DNA of 64,000 bases. It comes from Alnus glutinosa (Eukaryota > Streptophyta > Magnoliopsida > Fagales > Betulaceae). The notes under the pieces were generated by a model. That model had not been told where the DNA came from. It saw only the letters and a list, made by a program, of their open reading frames with translations, and made no database searches. Below are positions 51,889 to 62,259 of the stretch, piece after piece (the stretch's first letter is position 1; each line of letters starts with the position of its first letter). The stretch spans positions 24,611,044-24,675,043 of the forward strand of contig NC_084887.1 of NCBI RefSeq assembly GCF_958979055.1. Direction: 5' to 3'. Both the position numbers and the translations under genes were made by a program.

Positions 51889-52222
51889 ATGGAAGGCTCA
51901 TCTTCTAAACTTTTGGTTACATCATATCACTTCTCATACTGCTTGCCATTGATAGCTCAAGCTCGATCAGTGGCCATGGCGAACCCGTTATGTGTTGTGT
52001 AATTATTGTGTAAAGTGTGTTGTGCAATGATCATTTCCCTACAAAATGGGGTTATGGCTGCTTTGAAATATATATGTGAATAAATGCACTGATGGGATTC
52101 AAGGATTCGCCAAGGATGAGAATGCCAAGATCAGTTTTAAGGGCAAGATTGTGAACGTTGTAAAATTGACTAGCAATGCCTTGGATTTATTTAATGTATT
52201 TGTCTCCTCTCTTCATGGTTAA
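51889..52222 (+). pseudogene. Gutted PMEI pseudogene
   Basis: The left part from 51,889 encodes a signal-peptide-like start MEGSSSKLLVTSYHF and LPLIAQARS before a stop. The right part, about 52,079-52,222, encodes NKCTDGIQGFAKDENAKISF and KIVNVVKLTSNALDLFNVFV, ending LHG and a TAA; this is the C-terminal third of a PMEI protein and aligns with ENTCVDGFAG...NVAQVTSNALALANHYA of the intact gene at 34,049. The middle, with three of the four conserved cysteines, is missing. The order of N- and C-terminal pieces shows one internal deletion rather than two unrelated fragments. It extends the local PMEI cluster to three members. Confidence 0.85.
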
Positions 52223-52657
52223 TTAGCTTAATTCAGAGATTATATTATAGGGGTGCTTTTTTTATTTGGTATGAATATGTATTGTGTTATTTTTGTATTT
52301 CTTTTTTCGGAGTATTTTGTGTGATGCAGCACCGACAGGCAACAATTATGTCCCTTTTTATTTTTTGTTTTTTGTTTTACTTTCCAATAAGGATGAAGTT
52401 TTTCTTTTCCATATATTAAGGATTGGATTTTTCTTTTTCCAATTAGAATTTGTTTAATTTTTCCTTTTTTCCTGTCAAATTAAGAGTGCATCTTAGTTTA
52501 TATATATAAAAGATACACGCTCAATATATAAAATAATGAGAATTGAAGTTATAAAAATTATGTTCTCTCTTGTAGTTGTAGGGTGTGGCTCCACTCTTCT
52601 TTCTCTTCTTTGGGTTTTGTAATGTAGACCCGTTCTCTCCTTCTCTCCCTCTTCTAT

Positions 52658-54209
52658 TGATGCGTAATTTGTGGTGAAAGTATGAAAAACAGGGATGAAT
52701 GTAGAAATGGAATGGAAAGATGACAGGATTGATAGCTTCTTTTAGGTAGGAGAGACCACAATTCTTCACTTAGGGTAGAAGAACACCACAATATTCCACT
52801 TAATTAGGGTAAGAATAAACCAAAATTTCTCTAATTCTTTTCTTTCTTTTCATTAATGACTAAATAGTCTTTAAATAGAAATAGAAATAGTATTGATAAT
52901 TAACTACGATAAACATAAGCAATAACACTCTTCTTACTTAACAACTCTTAAGATAAACAACTACAAAGATAAAGATAATAAGATAACCTAACTGATAATA
53001 TAAAGATAATATAGAGATAAAGATAATATCTCATCACTAATGAGATAGAGATTAGCTTGAATTAATCCAAGTACTAGGATTGGAGAAAGACTCCTATCAA
53101 TTCTGGCCCCTTGACACGACACTTGTCCTCAGGGTCGAAATAATTTTGCAGCTTTGCTTTTCTTTTATGGATTTCTTCAAGAACACCTTCTAAGAAGAAG
53201 GACGGAACTGTGAATATCAATGGAAATGCTGATTTGAAGGTTTGGGAGGCGGCCTTTGACGGCGAAAATTCCACACATGGTGGTGCTCTTCGGTGGAGCG
53301 GTCAGATTTGTGCCAATTTGGCCAATGGTGGTTTTGTGGGGGTTTCGCTGTTGATGTTGGTGCCAATGGGTGGACTGGGTGTCATGTGTACTTGTTTGTG
53401 TCCTGGGTCACACTTTGAGTGGGCATGGAAAGGAGGTGGTGTTGCAAACGCAGGTGCTACGCCTGATCGCGAAAATTGGGTGGACTTTGGCGATGGAATA
53501 TGCATCGGGTTGTTTCGTGAAGTTTCATCTTTGGTTTTTGACAAATTCTCCATAAACTCAAGCAAGGAACGTTCTAGTCATTTGATGGAGATCTGTTGCT
53601 GGGATGTCATGAGCTTCTGGACATTGTCCTTAAGCTTCTGCATATCTCCTTCCAATTTTTCGATCCGCTCTTCATTTGTAGCCATGCATGGCGGCGAATC
53701 TAGTTTACTGGGGGTGGATGGTGGTGCTGATAATGGAATTTTTTAGTGGTGGTGGTTTCAATGGTTCTGATACCAATTGATGCGTGATTTGTGGCGGAAG
53801 TATGAAAAATAGGGATGAATGTAGAAATGGAATGAAAAGATGATGGGATTGATAGCTCTTTTCAGGTAGAAGAGACCACAATTCTTCACTTAGGGTAGAC
53901 GAAAAATCCACAATATTCCACTTAGGGTAGGAATAAACCACAATTACTTTAATTCTTTTTATTAACAACCAAATGGTCTTTAAATAATACAAATACTATT
54001 GATAATTAACTATGATAAATATAAGCAATAACACTTCTACTAACTTAACAACTCTTAAGATAAACCAATTAGAACGATAAAGATAATAAGATAACCTAAC
54101 TGATAATATAAAGATAATATAGAGATAAAGATAATAGATCTCATCACTAATGAGATAACGATTAGCTTGAATTAATCCAAGTACTAGGATTCGACAAAGA
54201 CTCCTACCA
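52658..54209 (-). mobile_element. Internally deleted gypsy-type LTR retrotransposon
   Basis: Two LTRs, 52,658-53,099 and 53,778-54,209 (442 and 432 bp), begin and end with TG...CA and are very similar apart from small indels. The 5-bp target duplication TCTAT flanks the whole (52,653-52,657 and 54,210-54,214). Read on the minus strand, TTGGTATCAGAACC next to the LTR is an initiator-Met tRNA primer-binding site, fixing the orientation as minus. The ~680-bp interior holds the start of gag and an end-of-pol-like stretch only. Protease, reverse transcriptase, RNase H and most of integrase are missing, so it is non-autonomous. Confidence 0.92.
53102..53685 (-). pseudogene. Truncated gag and pol-end remnant of the gypsy element
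   Basis: From 53,685 on the minus strand the reading frame starts MATNEERIEKLEGDMQKLKD, a typical start of plant gypsy gag, and meets a TGA about 37 codons in. After it come LERSLLEFMENLSKTKDETS and a Pro-rich stretch (KSTQFSRSGVAPAFATPPPF). Near the downstream LTR a frame (53,274-53,074) includes KLQNYFDPEDKCRVKGPEL, like the extreme C-terminus of the polyprotein. The long plus-strand frame at 53,210-53,746 is antisense to this and is not a gene. Confidence 0.75.
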
Positions 54210-54214
54210 TCTAT

Positions 54215-54535
54215 TTCTTTCCTTCTTAAACTTCTCCCTGCTTTTAAATTAGCGATTTGCTTTTAAATTAGCGATTTACTAATCACGTGCCCAATACATG
54301 CATACATGCAATGAACTTACATTATTACCCCAAGAACACGTTGTTTAGTGTCGTTTGTGTTCGTGTCACTTGTACCAAACAACACTAAATAGTGTATGTT
54401 CCTATTCAAACGGCGCTATTTAGCATTGTTTACATACTATTTAAACGACACTAATTCGACATTAAAAATTTTGAATTTAGTGTCGTTTGGGACTTTAAAC
54501 GACACTAAATGTTAAAATTCTTGCTATATATCTGG
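54215..54535. other. Left part of a GTGTCGTTT motif cluster
   Basis: Contains several copies of TTTAGTGTCGTTT or its reverse complement AAACGACACTAAA (for example near 54,343, 54,463 and 54,498). The pattern resembles subterminal repeats of a DNA transposon. No coding frame. Confidence 0.5.
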
Positions 54536-54819
54536 CTTCTTCAAGCTTGTCTTCCAAACTCAATTTTTTCCCCTTAAGAGCATCTTTTGTATTACTCCTT
54601 CACAGCGGTAAGCTCTTAAATTTTTATCCTTTCTCTAACTATACTTTTTTCTTATACTGCTATTTCCAGATTTTTCTTTTCTTTTCTTCTTCTTCTTCAT
54701 TTTTTTTTTTCCTGTTTGTTGGAGGAGTCTTGTCTCCAGAGGAGAAAAAAAAGGAAAAAAAAAAAAAAAAACCGAACCTAAACTATTTTAAATTTTAATT
54801 TTCTTTTTTCAAAATTACA

Positions 54820-54975
54820 GTTTAGTGTCGTTTTACTGTTCAAATGACACTAAACTGTTAATATCGTTTAAATAGTAACAACGTTAATTAACATTGTTTG
54901 AATAGTAAACAACGCTATTCTGGAGTCCCGACCCTATGTTTAGTGTTATTTCGTAAATGACACTATTCAAATGGC
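54820..54975. repeat. Right part of the GTGTCGTTT motif cluster
   Basis: TTTAGTGTCGTTTTACTG, then ATGACACTAAACTG, AACATTGTTTGAATAG, AACAACGCTATTC and TTTAGTGTTATTTCG in alternating orientation. Together with the left part it spans about 650 bp around a T- and A-rich middle. Confidence 0.55.
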
Positions 54976-55071
54976 TAATAATAGTAAATTTTGACTATTA
55001 TGAGCAATTTTTCATCTTTGAGTAGGCGAAATAACTTTTTTCATTCTAGTATGAACAGTAAATAAACATAA

Positions 55072-55419
55072 GAGGATCTCCAACAATAATAGCTAAAGTA
55101 GTTAGGGAAAAAGTACAATTCTCTACTTTAGCTACTGTTTTTTCTATATTCTCTTCAACAGATTCTCTATTATACTCTTTATTTTCTTTAAATATTATTT
55201 TGTGTAGAAGAAAGTGTGAAAGAAATAGGGAGAGAGTGTGTGAAATAAAGAAAACAAAGGAAGAGAGAGAAAACAATAAAAAACTGTTTGTAGTGTGAAT
55301 AGTGAATAAACACTTCTGCCTATTTACTATTCACACTAGAATGAGAAATTCTATTCTGCCTAAGATGAAAAATGAATTTAACTATTATGAGCTATTTGTC
55401 TATTCTATTAGAGATGCTC
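55072..55419. mobile_element. Tourist-like MITE with TAA duplication
   Basis: Ends GAGGATCTCCAACAATAATA and CTATTAGAGATGCTC, flanked by TAA on both sides (55,069-55,071 and 55,420-55,422). The same terminal theme (ATCTCCAACA) is used by the element at 45,598. The right portion (about 55,315-55,412) is also the inverse of DNA just left of the element (54,955-55,066), so the history is more complex than a single insertion. Confidence 0.6.
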
Positions 55420-55422
55420 TAA

Positions 55423-55474
55423 GCCTATTCACTATTCACACTACAAATTTTATTTTAATCATTTCTCTCACATT

Positions 55475-55509
<35 letters not shown>

Positions 55510-56150
55510 CCTCCAATACCAACCCCAATCCTTCTCTTCTCTCCCTCCCTCCCTCTCGCCTTTCTCATTGAGAGCTCACAAATTTTATTTTAATCATTTT
55601 GCTTCTCAGTTTTTTCTTAAAATCCAGAAGCAATGAAAGCCTGGCACAATTGAGCTTCCAAAATTCCAGAGAGAATATCCAAGGCAAACAAGTAACTCCT
55701 ACTCCCTTTTCGACACTATCTTTCCAAAGAAAATACCCATGAAATTTGTGGTTTCCTTTGACACCCATTGGATGATTTTGCTAATATTCGGTTGATTTTG
55801 GGGATTTGAGGGTGGGAATCGAAAAGCAGAGGCAAGAGGGTGAGGGAAAGGAGATGATTGTTTGATTTTCATTTCTTTTAGACTTCTTGAAACTCATTAG
55901 TGGAGAAGGTGCTTTTGGAGGGTTGATTTTCTGCATTTTTTTTTGGTCAATTGGTGAAAGGGGGATGTTTGGCTGTGGCTGTGATTGGGTGTTTGGTTGT
56001 GATACTGGTGGGTTTTTGCAATGAGGGAAGAGAGATGCCAGATGGGCTAAGGTTTCTCTCAGAGGGGATTTCGGCGTGGTGAGGGAGAGTAAGATAGAAG
56101 TCGAAAAATAATGAATAGAAAAAGAATAAAACATAATATTTAGAGAAAGA
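55423..56150. other. CT-rich and AT-rich DNA hosting the LINE insertion
   Basis: A (CT)n tract at about 55,474-55,510. The phrase ACAAATTTTATTTTAATCAT is repeated 135 bp apart (55,443 and 55,577). A minus-strand frame of 129 codons at 55,781-56,170 is Ser/Pro-rich with no recognisable domain and is not called. Confidence 0.45.
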
Positions 56151-56425
56151 AGAGAGGGAAATAATCTCATAAATATCTGGTAAGATTAATGTGACAAGTT
56201 ATTGCAAATATTGATCCCCCAAAAATGCTCTCTTGCTACGTCAGCATTTCCTTCTCTAATTCGTAGATTGTGCGCGGTTTTCAGCTCGGCGCGTGGAGGC
56301 GCGTTGCTACCGGATTCTTCTCCGGTCTTCAGAGGTTTTCTTCAGAGCAGGTTTTCCTCTCATTCCACTGTGCTTGTTGGATGATTTACTTTTCTGCTTG
56401 TAGTGTTTGAGGTGGGCGGGGAGGT

Positions 56426-57821
56426 GTGGTAATGGTGAAGTCTAGGGGTAGAGGTTGGGGTAGAGGTAGATCACAATCGACTCCTGATTGTGCTAAACCT
56501 ATTAATTTGGAGCCTAGTGATTCTTTGAATCATGATTCTGGTTTTATTCAAGAATCTGAGACGGTTATTTCTAAGGAAGATGAAATTCTTCTCCCTGTGA
56601 CTGAAATACCTCGGGAGAATGATGTCCCTTGTGTTGAGAATTTGGATTTTCCATGGGCCAATTCTCCTTGTCCTAGTGTTTCTTCTGAGGAAACTTTTTC
56701 TATTTCGAATGCTCCTAGTGCGAATCAGGAGGATCACCTTGGCTTGGGTGAGTCCAATGATTGGCGGAGGTTGTTCAAGACGAACAATTCCTTGGGAAAA
56801 CTGAACTTTGTTGCTCCTAGGAAGGTAGGGAATAAAGTTATGGTTTCTTCGCCACTACAGGATGTTGAGGATGGGATTGCGACTTGGAAAACCAGTTTGG
56901 TTGGGCAATTCCTTGATAAACCTCTCCCTTTTTACCTTGTGAAAAATCTGTGGCCTTAATGTGAAAACAGTATGGGGAGGTGAAGGTTTTTTCCCTTGAG
57001 AATGACATTTATAATTTTCTTTTTGCTGATGAATTTACATGCAATGAGGTTATGGAGGCCAAAATCTGGCATGTGGGAAATAAGCCACTGATTTTGAGGA
57101 AATGGACCCTAGGAATGCAGGTTCTTAAACTTACCTTGACGTCCATTCCTATTTGGGTCAAATTCCTGCATTTGCCTTAGAATATTGGAATCATGCTTGC
57201 CTTAGCCATGTTGCGAGTGGTGTTGGCAGGCCTCTGTATGCTGATTTTGTTACGGAAGAACAGAAGAGGTTGGGGTACGCCAGAGTTTTGGTGGAGATTG
57301 ATGTGGACTCTGGATGTCCTCAGGAAGTTGTCATCAGTAGGACTTCTGGGGATCCTATTTCTATTGGGGTGCAATACCCATGGCTTCCTCTAAAATGCAC
57401 TTTGTGCAAGGGTTTTGGGCATGCTGTGTCCTCGTTCTCAAAAAAGGAGAAGCAGAAATGGATTCCAAAGGCTCAGCTGAAGAGAGATAACCGGCTTGTG
57501 ACTACTGTAGGGTACAGGTCAGTTGTGGCTACTACTAAGTCCAATTTGGGTGGAGATTGGACTGTTGAGGGTGAATCCTCTAAGCGGTTTCCTGGTGCTA
57601 AGAAGACTTCAAAACCGTTTGAGAAGGCAGTTCGTAGGCCCTCTGTTGCTACTCCTTCGGGTAAAGGCAAAGAGGTTGCTCTTTTTAACTCCTTTGCTCA
57701 TATTGGTCTAAAGGATGCTGCCAATGAGGAGTTTACTCTTCATTCCCCTATCACTTTTCTTGATGTCTTTAAAAGGAATTATCTTCAAAGGATAGGGCAA
57801 GATGTGAGTGGGAGAGGATGA
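56426..57821 (+). pseudogene. LINE ORF1 (DUF4283-type RNA-binding protein), broken
   Basis: Starts MVMVKSRGRGWGRGRSQ, a basic Arg/Gly-rich beginning, and runs through a DUF4283-like region (LVGQFLDKPLPFYLVKNLWP, then EVMEAKIWHVGNKPLILRKW). A TAA at about 56,957 and a frameshift near 57,160-57,175 split the frame. The zinc-knuckle region at about 57,394-57,435 reads CTLCKGFGHAVSSF, where the fourth ligand expected at the last position is F instead of C. The family binds the element's RNA to form the transposition particle. The last open part ends with a TGA at 57,821, 31 bp before ORF2. Confidence 0.85.
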
Positions 57822-57851
57822 GGTGCGGGGTTTTTCACCTACACCTGTTAT

Positions 57852-60800
57852 ATGAAGATTCTCGCTTGGAATATAAAGGGCTTGAATCAGCCCCTTAAAT
57901 AGAAGGAGGTGAAGAAGAGTTTGAGACGGTACAATATCTCTATTCTTTGCCTTGTGGAAACAAAGGTCAAAGAAGATAATGCTGTCAAGGTTAAGGATTT
58001 TATTTGTTACCATTGGGAGATGGTTCACAATTATGATTCTCATCATTTGGGTAGAATTTGGATTTGTTGGGATCCGAATCTTTTAACTATGGATGTATTG
58101 TTTAGTAGTGACTAGGTCATTACTTGTAAGGTAATTGAAGCTAAAGAGTTGAGGCTTTGGTTTTTGTCAGTGGCTTATGGGGCTAACCAGGGCTTGGACA
58201 GGAAGGGTTTGCTGGGGGATTTACGGGCTCATAGTGGTTCTATTGGGAACCTTCCTTGGTTGGTGGCAGGTGACTTTAATGTCATTCAGTTTCCACATGA
58301 GTCCAGTTCTACTCATGCGTTCACTAGCTATGAAAGGGACTTTATAGCTTGCATTCAAGATGTTGAGCTTGAAGATGTTACCTTTACAGGCTGCTATCAT
58401 ACTTGGACTAATAAGCAGGAATGGATATGATGGACTTTGTGTCCAAAAAGATGGATAGGGTTTTTTCTAACATTGAGTGGATACGGGTGTTTCCCAACAC
58501 TGCAGTGGACTTTCTTGTGAGAGGGATCTCGGATCACTCTCCTGCTCTTGTGACCATTGATCAGCTCCCTAGTTTTGGTCCCAAACCTTTTCAGTTTTTT
58601 GACCTTTAGACGGAGCATGTGAACTTTCTGGATTGGGTTGCTACTGGTTGGGGTGTGGATGTGCAGGGTTATGTTATGTACCAGCTTTACACTCGGCTCA
58701 AGTTTGTTAAGGCAATTCTTAAAGAGAAGAATACTATAGTTTTTGGGGGTATTAGTTTGAGAGTAGAGAGGGCCAGACATGACTTAGCTTCGGCTCGGAC
58801 TGGTTTTATGGAATCTAGAGGTAGTTATGAGTGGTTGATCAAGGAAAAAGAATGTCTGCATCACTACTTGTCTCTTATGAAAACTAAGGAGAATTTTTTG
58901 AGGCAAAAGTCCGGGGTTCAATGGGTTACTCTTGGGGATGGCAATTCGACTTTCTTTCATAAGGTTGTCAAGACTAGGAATGCTTCCAATCTTGTGAAGA
59001 TCCTTAAAGATGATGAGGGTAACATTTTTTCTGACCCTTGGATTATTAAGGATATGGCCATTGAGTTTTATAGGAAGCCTTTAGGCTCCTCTTCCCACGA
59101 TTTCACTTCAACTAAAGCTGAGAGAGTTACTCAGCTTCTCCAAAAATAGTTCTCTCCTGCCTGCATTGCTGGAATGTAAGCCCCTGTTTCTCGAGAGGAA
59201 GTTAGAAGGACTATTTTTGCCATGAAAGCCAGCAAAGCCCTTGGGTTTGGTGGCTTCTCAGCGGGGTTTTTTCATAAGGTATGGCCGGTGGTAGGAGATG
59301 GTGTGATAGCAGCAGTGCTGGAATTCTTCTCTTCGGGTATTCTTTTTAAGGAAGTTAATGCTAAAACCATCACTTTGGTTCCTAAGAAGAAGAACCCGGC
59401 TGTCATGGGGGATTACCGCCCCATTTCTTGTTGTAATATGGTTTATAAAACCATTATCAAGATTTTGGCTAATCAGTTAATTCTAGGCCTTGAGGATATT
59501 GTTAGCAATAACGAAGGTGCCTTTATCTCCAAGAGGAGCATTGCAGAAAATATTCTGCTTGCTCAGGAGTTAGTTCATGACTACCATAAAAGTAAATGGG
59601 CTGCTAGATGTGCCTTGAAGGTTGATTTAATGAAGGCCTACAATTCTGTTCACTGGGAGTTTATTCTCCACTGCTTAAAATGTTTTGGTTCTCCTTAGAA
59701 GTTTGTGTATTGGGTCAGGGCCTGTATCACTTCCCCTCTTTTTTCGGTGGCTCTTAATGGGTCTCTTGTGGGGTTTATTCAAGGGAGAAAAGGCCTAAGG
59801 CAGGGTGATCCGATTTCACCATACCTTTTTGTATTGGCTATGGAGGTCATTTCTATGCTTTTGGCTGAGCTAGCTCTGGATAAGGAGAAGTTTCGGTTTC
59901 AACCTAAGTGTAGCAAGCTCAAACTTATTCATCTTTGCTTTGCAGATGATCTCCTTATCTTTGCTGAAGCTGACATGGGTTCTATTCTTGTTGTAAAATA
60001 AGTTTTAGCCGAGTTTGAATCCTTTTCTCGTCTCAAGGCTAATGCGGCTAAGATTTCATTTTATTGTACTGGGGTGTCTAAGGATGACAAAGCTGCCTTT
60101 CTGGACATGCTGCATATGCCTGAAGGTTCCTTGCCTGTAAGGTATCTTGGAGTCCCTTTAATTACAAAAAAACTCTCTACTCTGGATTGTGAGGCTTTGG
60201 TGGCTAAGGTGGCTGGCAGGATTGACTCTTGGTTGGTTAAGCATCTCTTTTTTGCTGGGAGGTTGCAACTTGTCTCCTTCATTCTTTTTAGCCTTCAGAT
60301 TTATTGGTCTAAGGTGTTCATTCTTCCTAAGAAGGTGATCTGGTTGCTTGAACAGAAGTTCAACTGGTTTCTTTGGAGTGGGAATGATACCAAAGCTAAG
60401 GCTAAGGTGTCATGGGATAAAGTTTGCTGTCCTAAGGATGAAGGAGGGCTCGGGCTTAAAGGGTTGGAAAGTTGGAACTGGGTTGCTATGCTCCATCATA
60501 TCTAGAGTTTGTTTGCCCATGCCGGATCAGTTTGGGTTGCATGGGTTGAGTCGAATTGGCCTAAAGGTAGAAGTTTTTGGCAAATTCCAGTTCCTAAGAG
60601 TTGCTCTTGGAACTGGAAAAAACTTTTGCATCTTAGAGAAGCTGCCAAGAAGTTGTTGAGTTTCAAAGTAGGAATGAGCCATAAAATTTCTCTTTGGTTT
60701 GATGCTTGGCACCTGGCTGGAAGACTGATTGACACTTATGGTTTTCGGGCTGTCCATGATTTTGGACTTAGTCCGAATGCTTGTGTCTCCACTGTTCTAC

Positions 60801-61468
60801 ATGAAGGTTCCTGTCATTGGCCCCTTGCTAGATCAGATGATTTGGTGGCTATTCAGGCTAGACCACCAGATGTTAAAGTTGGAGAAGTGGATGTTGCTGT
60901 TTGGAAGTCCAAGAGTGGTGTTTACTCTTGTGGAGAAACTTGGCATTTCCTTAGACTTAAGTTTCCCGTGGTCCCTTGGTGGAAGGTAGTATGGCATTCC
61001 AAGGCTATTCCCCGCCATGCTTTCGTTTTGTGGCTAGTTTTTAGACAGGCCATTGCAACTGAGAAAATGTGGCTAGGGATTTATGGGGCACACCTTATGT
61101 AGGTTCTGTTTTCATATGCAAGAATCGATTGATCATCTATTCTTCCAATGTGGTTTCATCCGACGTATTTGGAGAAACCTTATAGCGGATTGCTTAAGCC
61201 CTAGTCCTAGTGTTAGCTGCGATGATATTGTGTTGTGGGCATGTAGTCTTAAGGGTAAGGGGCTGCATACCACTCTTTGCAAGCTTGGTTTGGCTGCAAC
61301 TGTTTACCACATTTGGAGGTTGAGAAATGAGCTGTGTTTTGGCAATTCCCCCTTGACAGAGGAAGCCCTGGTTGCTCGGATAAAATGGGATGTTAGAACA
61401 AAGGTGTTGTCCCTAAAATTCAAGAGATCTCCTCTTGATAGGCAGCTTTCGGCTTTATGGTTGTTGTA
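57852..61468 (+). pseudogene. LINE ORF2 (endonuclease and reverse transcriptase), broken
   Basis: Begins MKILAWNIKGLNQPLK. The AP-endonuclease region keeps VETKV, VAGDFNVI and SDHSPALV. The reverse transcriptase keeps PKKKNPAVMGDYRPISC, ALKVDLMKAYNSVHW, GLRQGDPISPYLFVLAME and the catalytic CFADDLLIF. After it comes the thumb-like region and a zinc-binding motif (CRFCFHMQESIDHLFFQC). Eight in-frame stops are seen at about 57,900, 58,112, 58,607, 59,147, 59,176, 59,696, 59,999 and 60,503, with frameshifts near 58,425 and 61,090. The two catalytic aspartates survive, but no functional protein can be made. The enzyme nicks DNA and copies element RNA at the nick. Confidence 0.92.
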
Positions 61469-61596
61469 GTCTTGTTGTAGTTTGGCTCTAGTTTGATGCT
61501 TGTTTCGGCTGTTTGATGTAAGGTGTTTTGTGGGTCTTCTCCTCTTTCTACAGTTGTAATTGTTTTGTGTTTGGTTGTAAAAGCTTTGATTCATCC

Positions 61597-61650
61597 AAAA
61601 AAAAAAAAGAAAAAAAAAAAAAAAAGAAAAAAAAAAAAGAAAAGAAAAAA
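61597..61650 (+). repeat. A-rich tail of the LINE
   Basis: A-dominated run broken by single G bases, directly after the LINE 3' end and before the target-site duplication. Confidence 0.85.
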
Positions 61651-61789
61651 AGAAAGAGAGAGGGAAATAGATAATTTAGTTGAGTTAGTATTGAAAAATG
61701 AGCAGTAGAAATTAGAGCTTTTTAAGTATATTAAATGACTATTAATTATTGTTGGAGATGTTCTTAGAGCCTAGAGGTAGGTTCCAGTG

Positions 61790-61793
<4 letters not shown>

Positions 61794-61841
<48 letters not shown>
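61794..61841. repeat. (AT)n microsatellite, ~48 bp
   Basis: Pure TA dinucleotide repeat. Confidence 0.95.
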
Positions 61842-61843
<2 letters not shown>

Positions 61844-61862
61844 AGATAGGTATGTAATAACC

Positions 61863-61963
61863 TTTTTTTTTTTTGACATGTCTACACAAGAGGGGGGAGG
61901 GGGGATTCAAACTAGTGATATTCGCTTCATGATGCGTGGTCCCCAGCCGATTAAGCTACCAAA
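61863..61963 (-). mobile_element. tRNA-derived SINE head
   Basis: On the minus strand the sequence has a pol III box A, TAGCTTAATCGG (61,947-61,958), and box B, GTTTGAATCC (61,903-61,912), about 35 nt apart as in tRNA genes. It continues CTTGTGTAGACATGTC into an A run. A tRNA gene itself is excluded because the acceptor arm is missing. A short plant SINE of ~100 bp is the best reading. Confidence 0.65.
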
Positions 61964-61967
61964 CTAA

Positions 61968-62254
61968 GGGTGCATTTGAAATTGCAATTTCGTAAGGAAA
62001 AAGTGCGATTTTAAACCAAATCGCAAAAAATGAACCGTTTGGAAACTGCGTTTTTAAAAAATTGCGATTTAAAAGCTCGAAAAAGTGCTTATTCAAATTG
62101 CAGGCAATTGAGTGCTTTTTTGAAAACGCAGTATTTTAAAAGGTTAATCTGTGATTTTAAAGGCTAAACTGCGATTTTACCAAACGCATAACTGCGTTTT
62201 TAAAAATTACTTTTTTAAATCGCACAGTTTAAAATCGCAAATACAAACGGATCC
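61968..62254. mobile_element. Harbinger/Tourist-like MITE (family H), copy 3
   Basis: A 287-bp element flanked by exact TAA on both sides (61,965-61,967 and 62,255-62,257). Ends GGGTGCATTTGAAATTGCAA and CGCAAATACAAACGGATCC. Contains AAACTGCGATTTTACCAAAC, matching the copy at 29,302. Noncoding. Confidence 0.87.
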
Positions 62255-62259
62255 TAAGT

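Larger units (their letters stand above)
56164..61656 (+). mobile_element. Nearly full-length, inactive L1-type LINE
   Basis: About 5.5 kb with a 5' leader, ORF1, ORF2, a short 3' untranslated region ending TTGTAAAAGCTTTGATTC then ATCC, and an A-rich tail (61,597-61,650). A 13-bp exact direct repeat, AGAGAGGGAAATA, lies at 56,151-56,163 and 61,657-61,669 and fits a LINE target-site duplication, so the 5' end near 56,164 is inferred. Both reading frames carry stops and frameshifts. The site of insertion is itself AT-rich repeat DNA whose right edge (61,745-61,766) looks like a Tourist-type end. Confidence 0.9.

Noticed and set aside
53210..53746. 178-codon plus-strand open frame
   Set aside because: It lies inside the minus-strand gypsy element, antisense to gag, and has no recognisable domain.
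55781..56170. 129-codon minus-strand Ser/Pro-rich frame
   Set aside because: Low-complexity composition, inside repeat DNA, overlaps the LINE insertion site, no domain.
57852..61468. TAG stops as recoded sense codons in the LINE
   Set aside because: Frameshifts and TAA stops are also present and the rest of the window uses the standard code; decay is simpler.
61900..61963. tRNA gene on the minus strand
   Set aside because: A and B boxes are present but the acceptor stem cannot pair and an A run follows, which fits a SINE instead.
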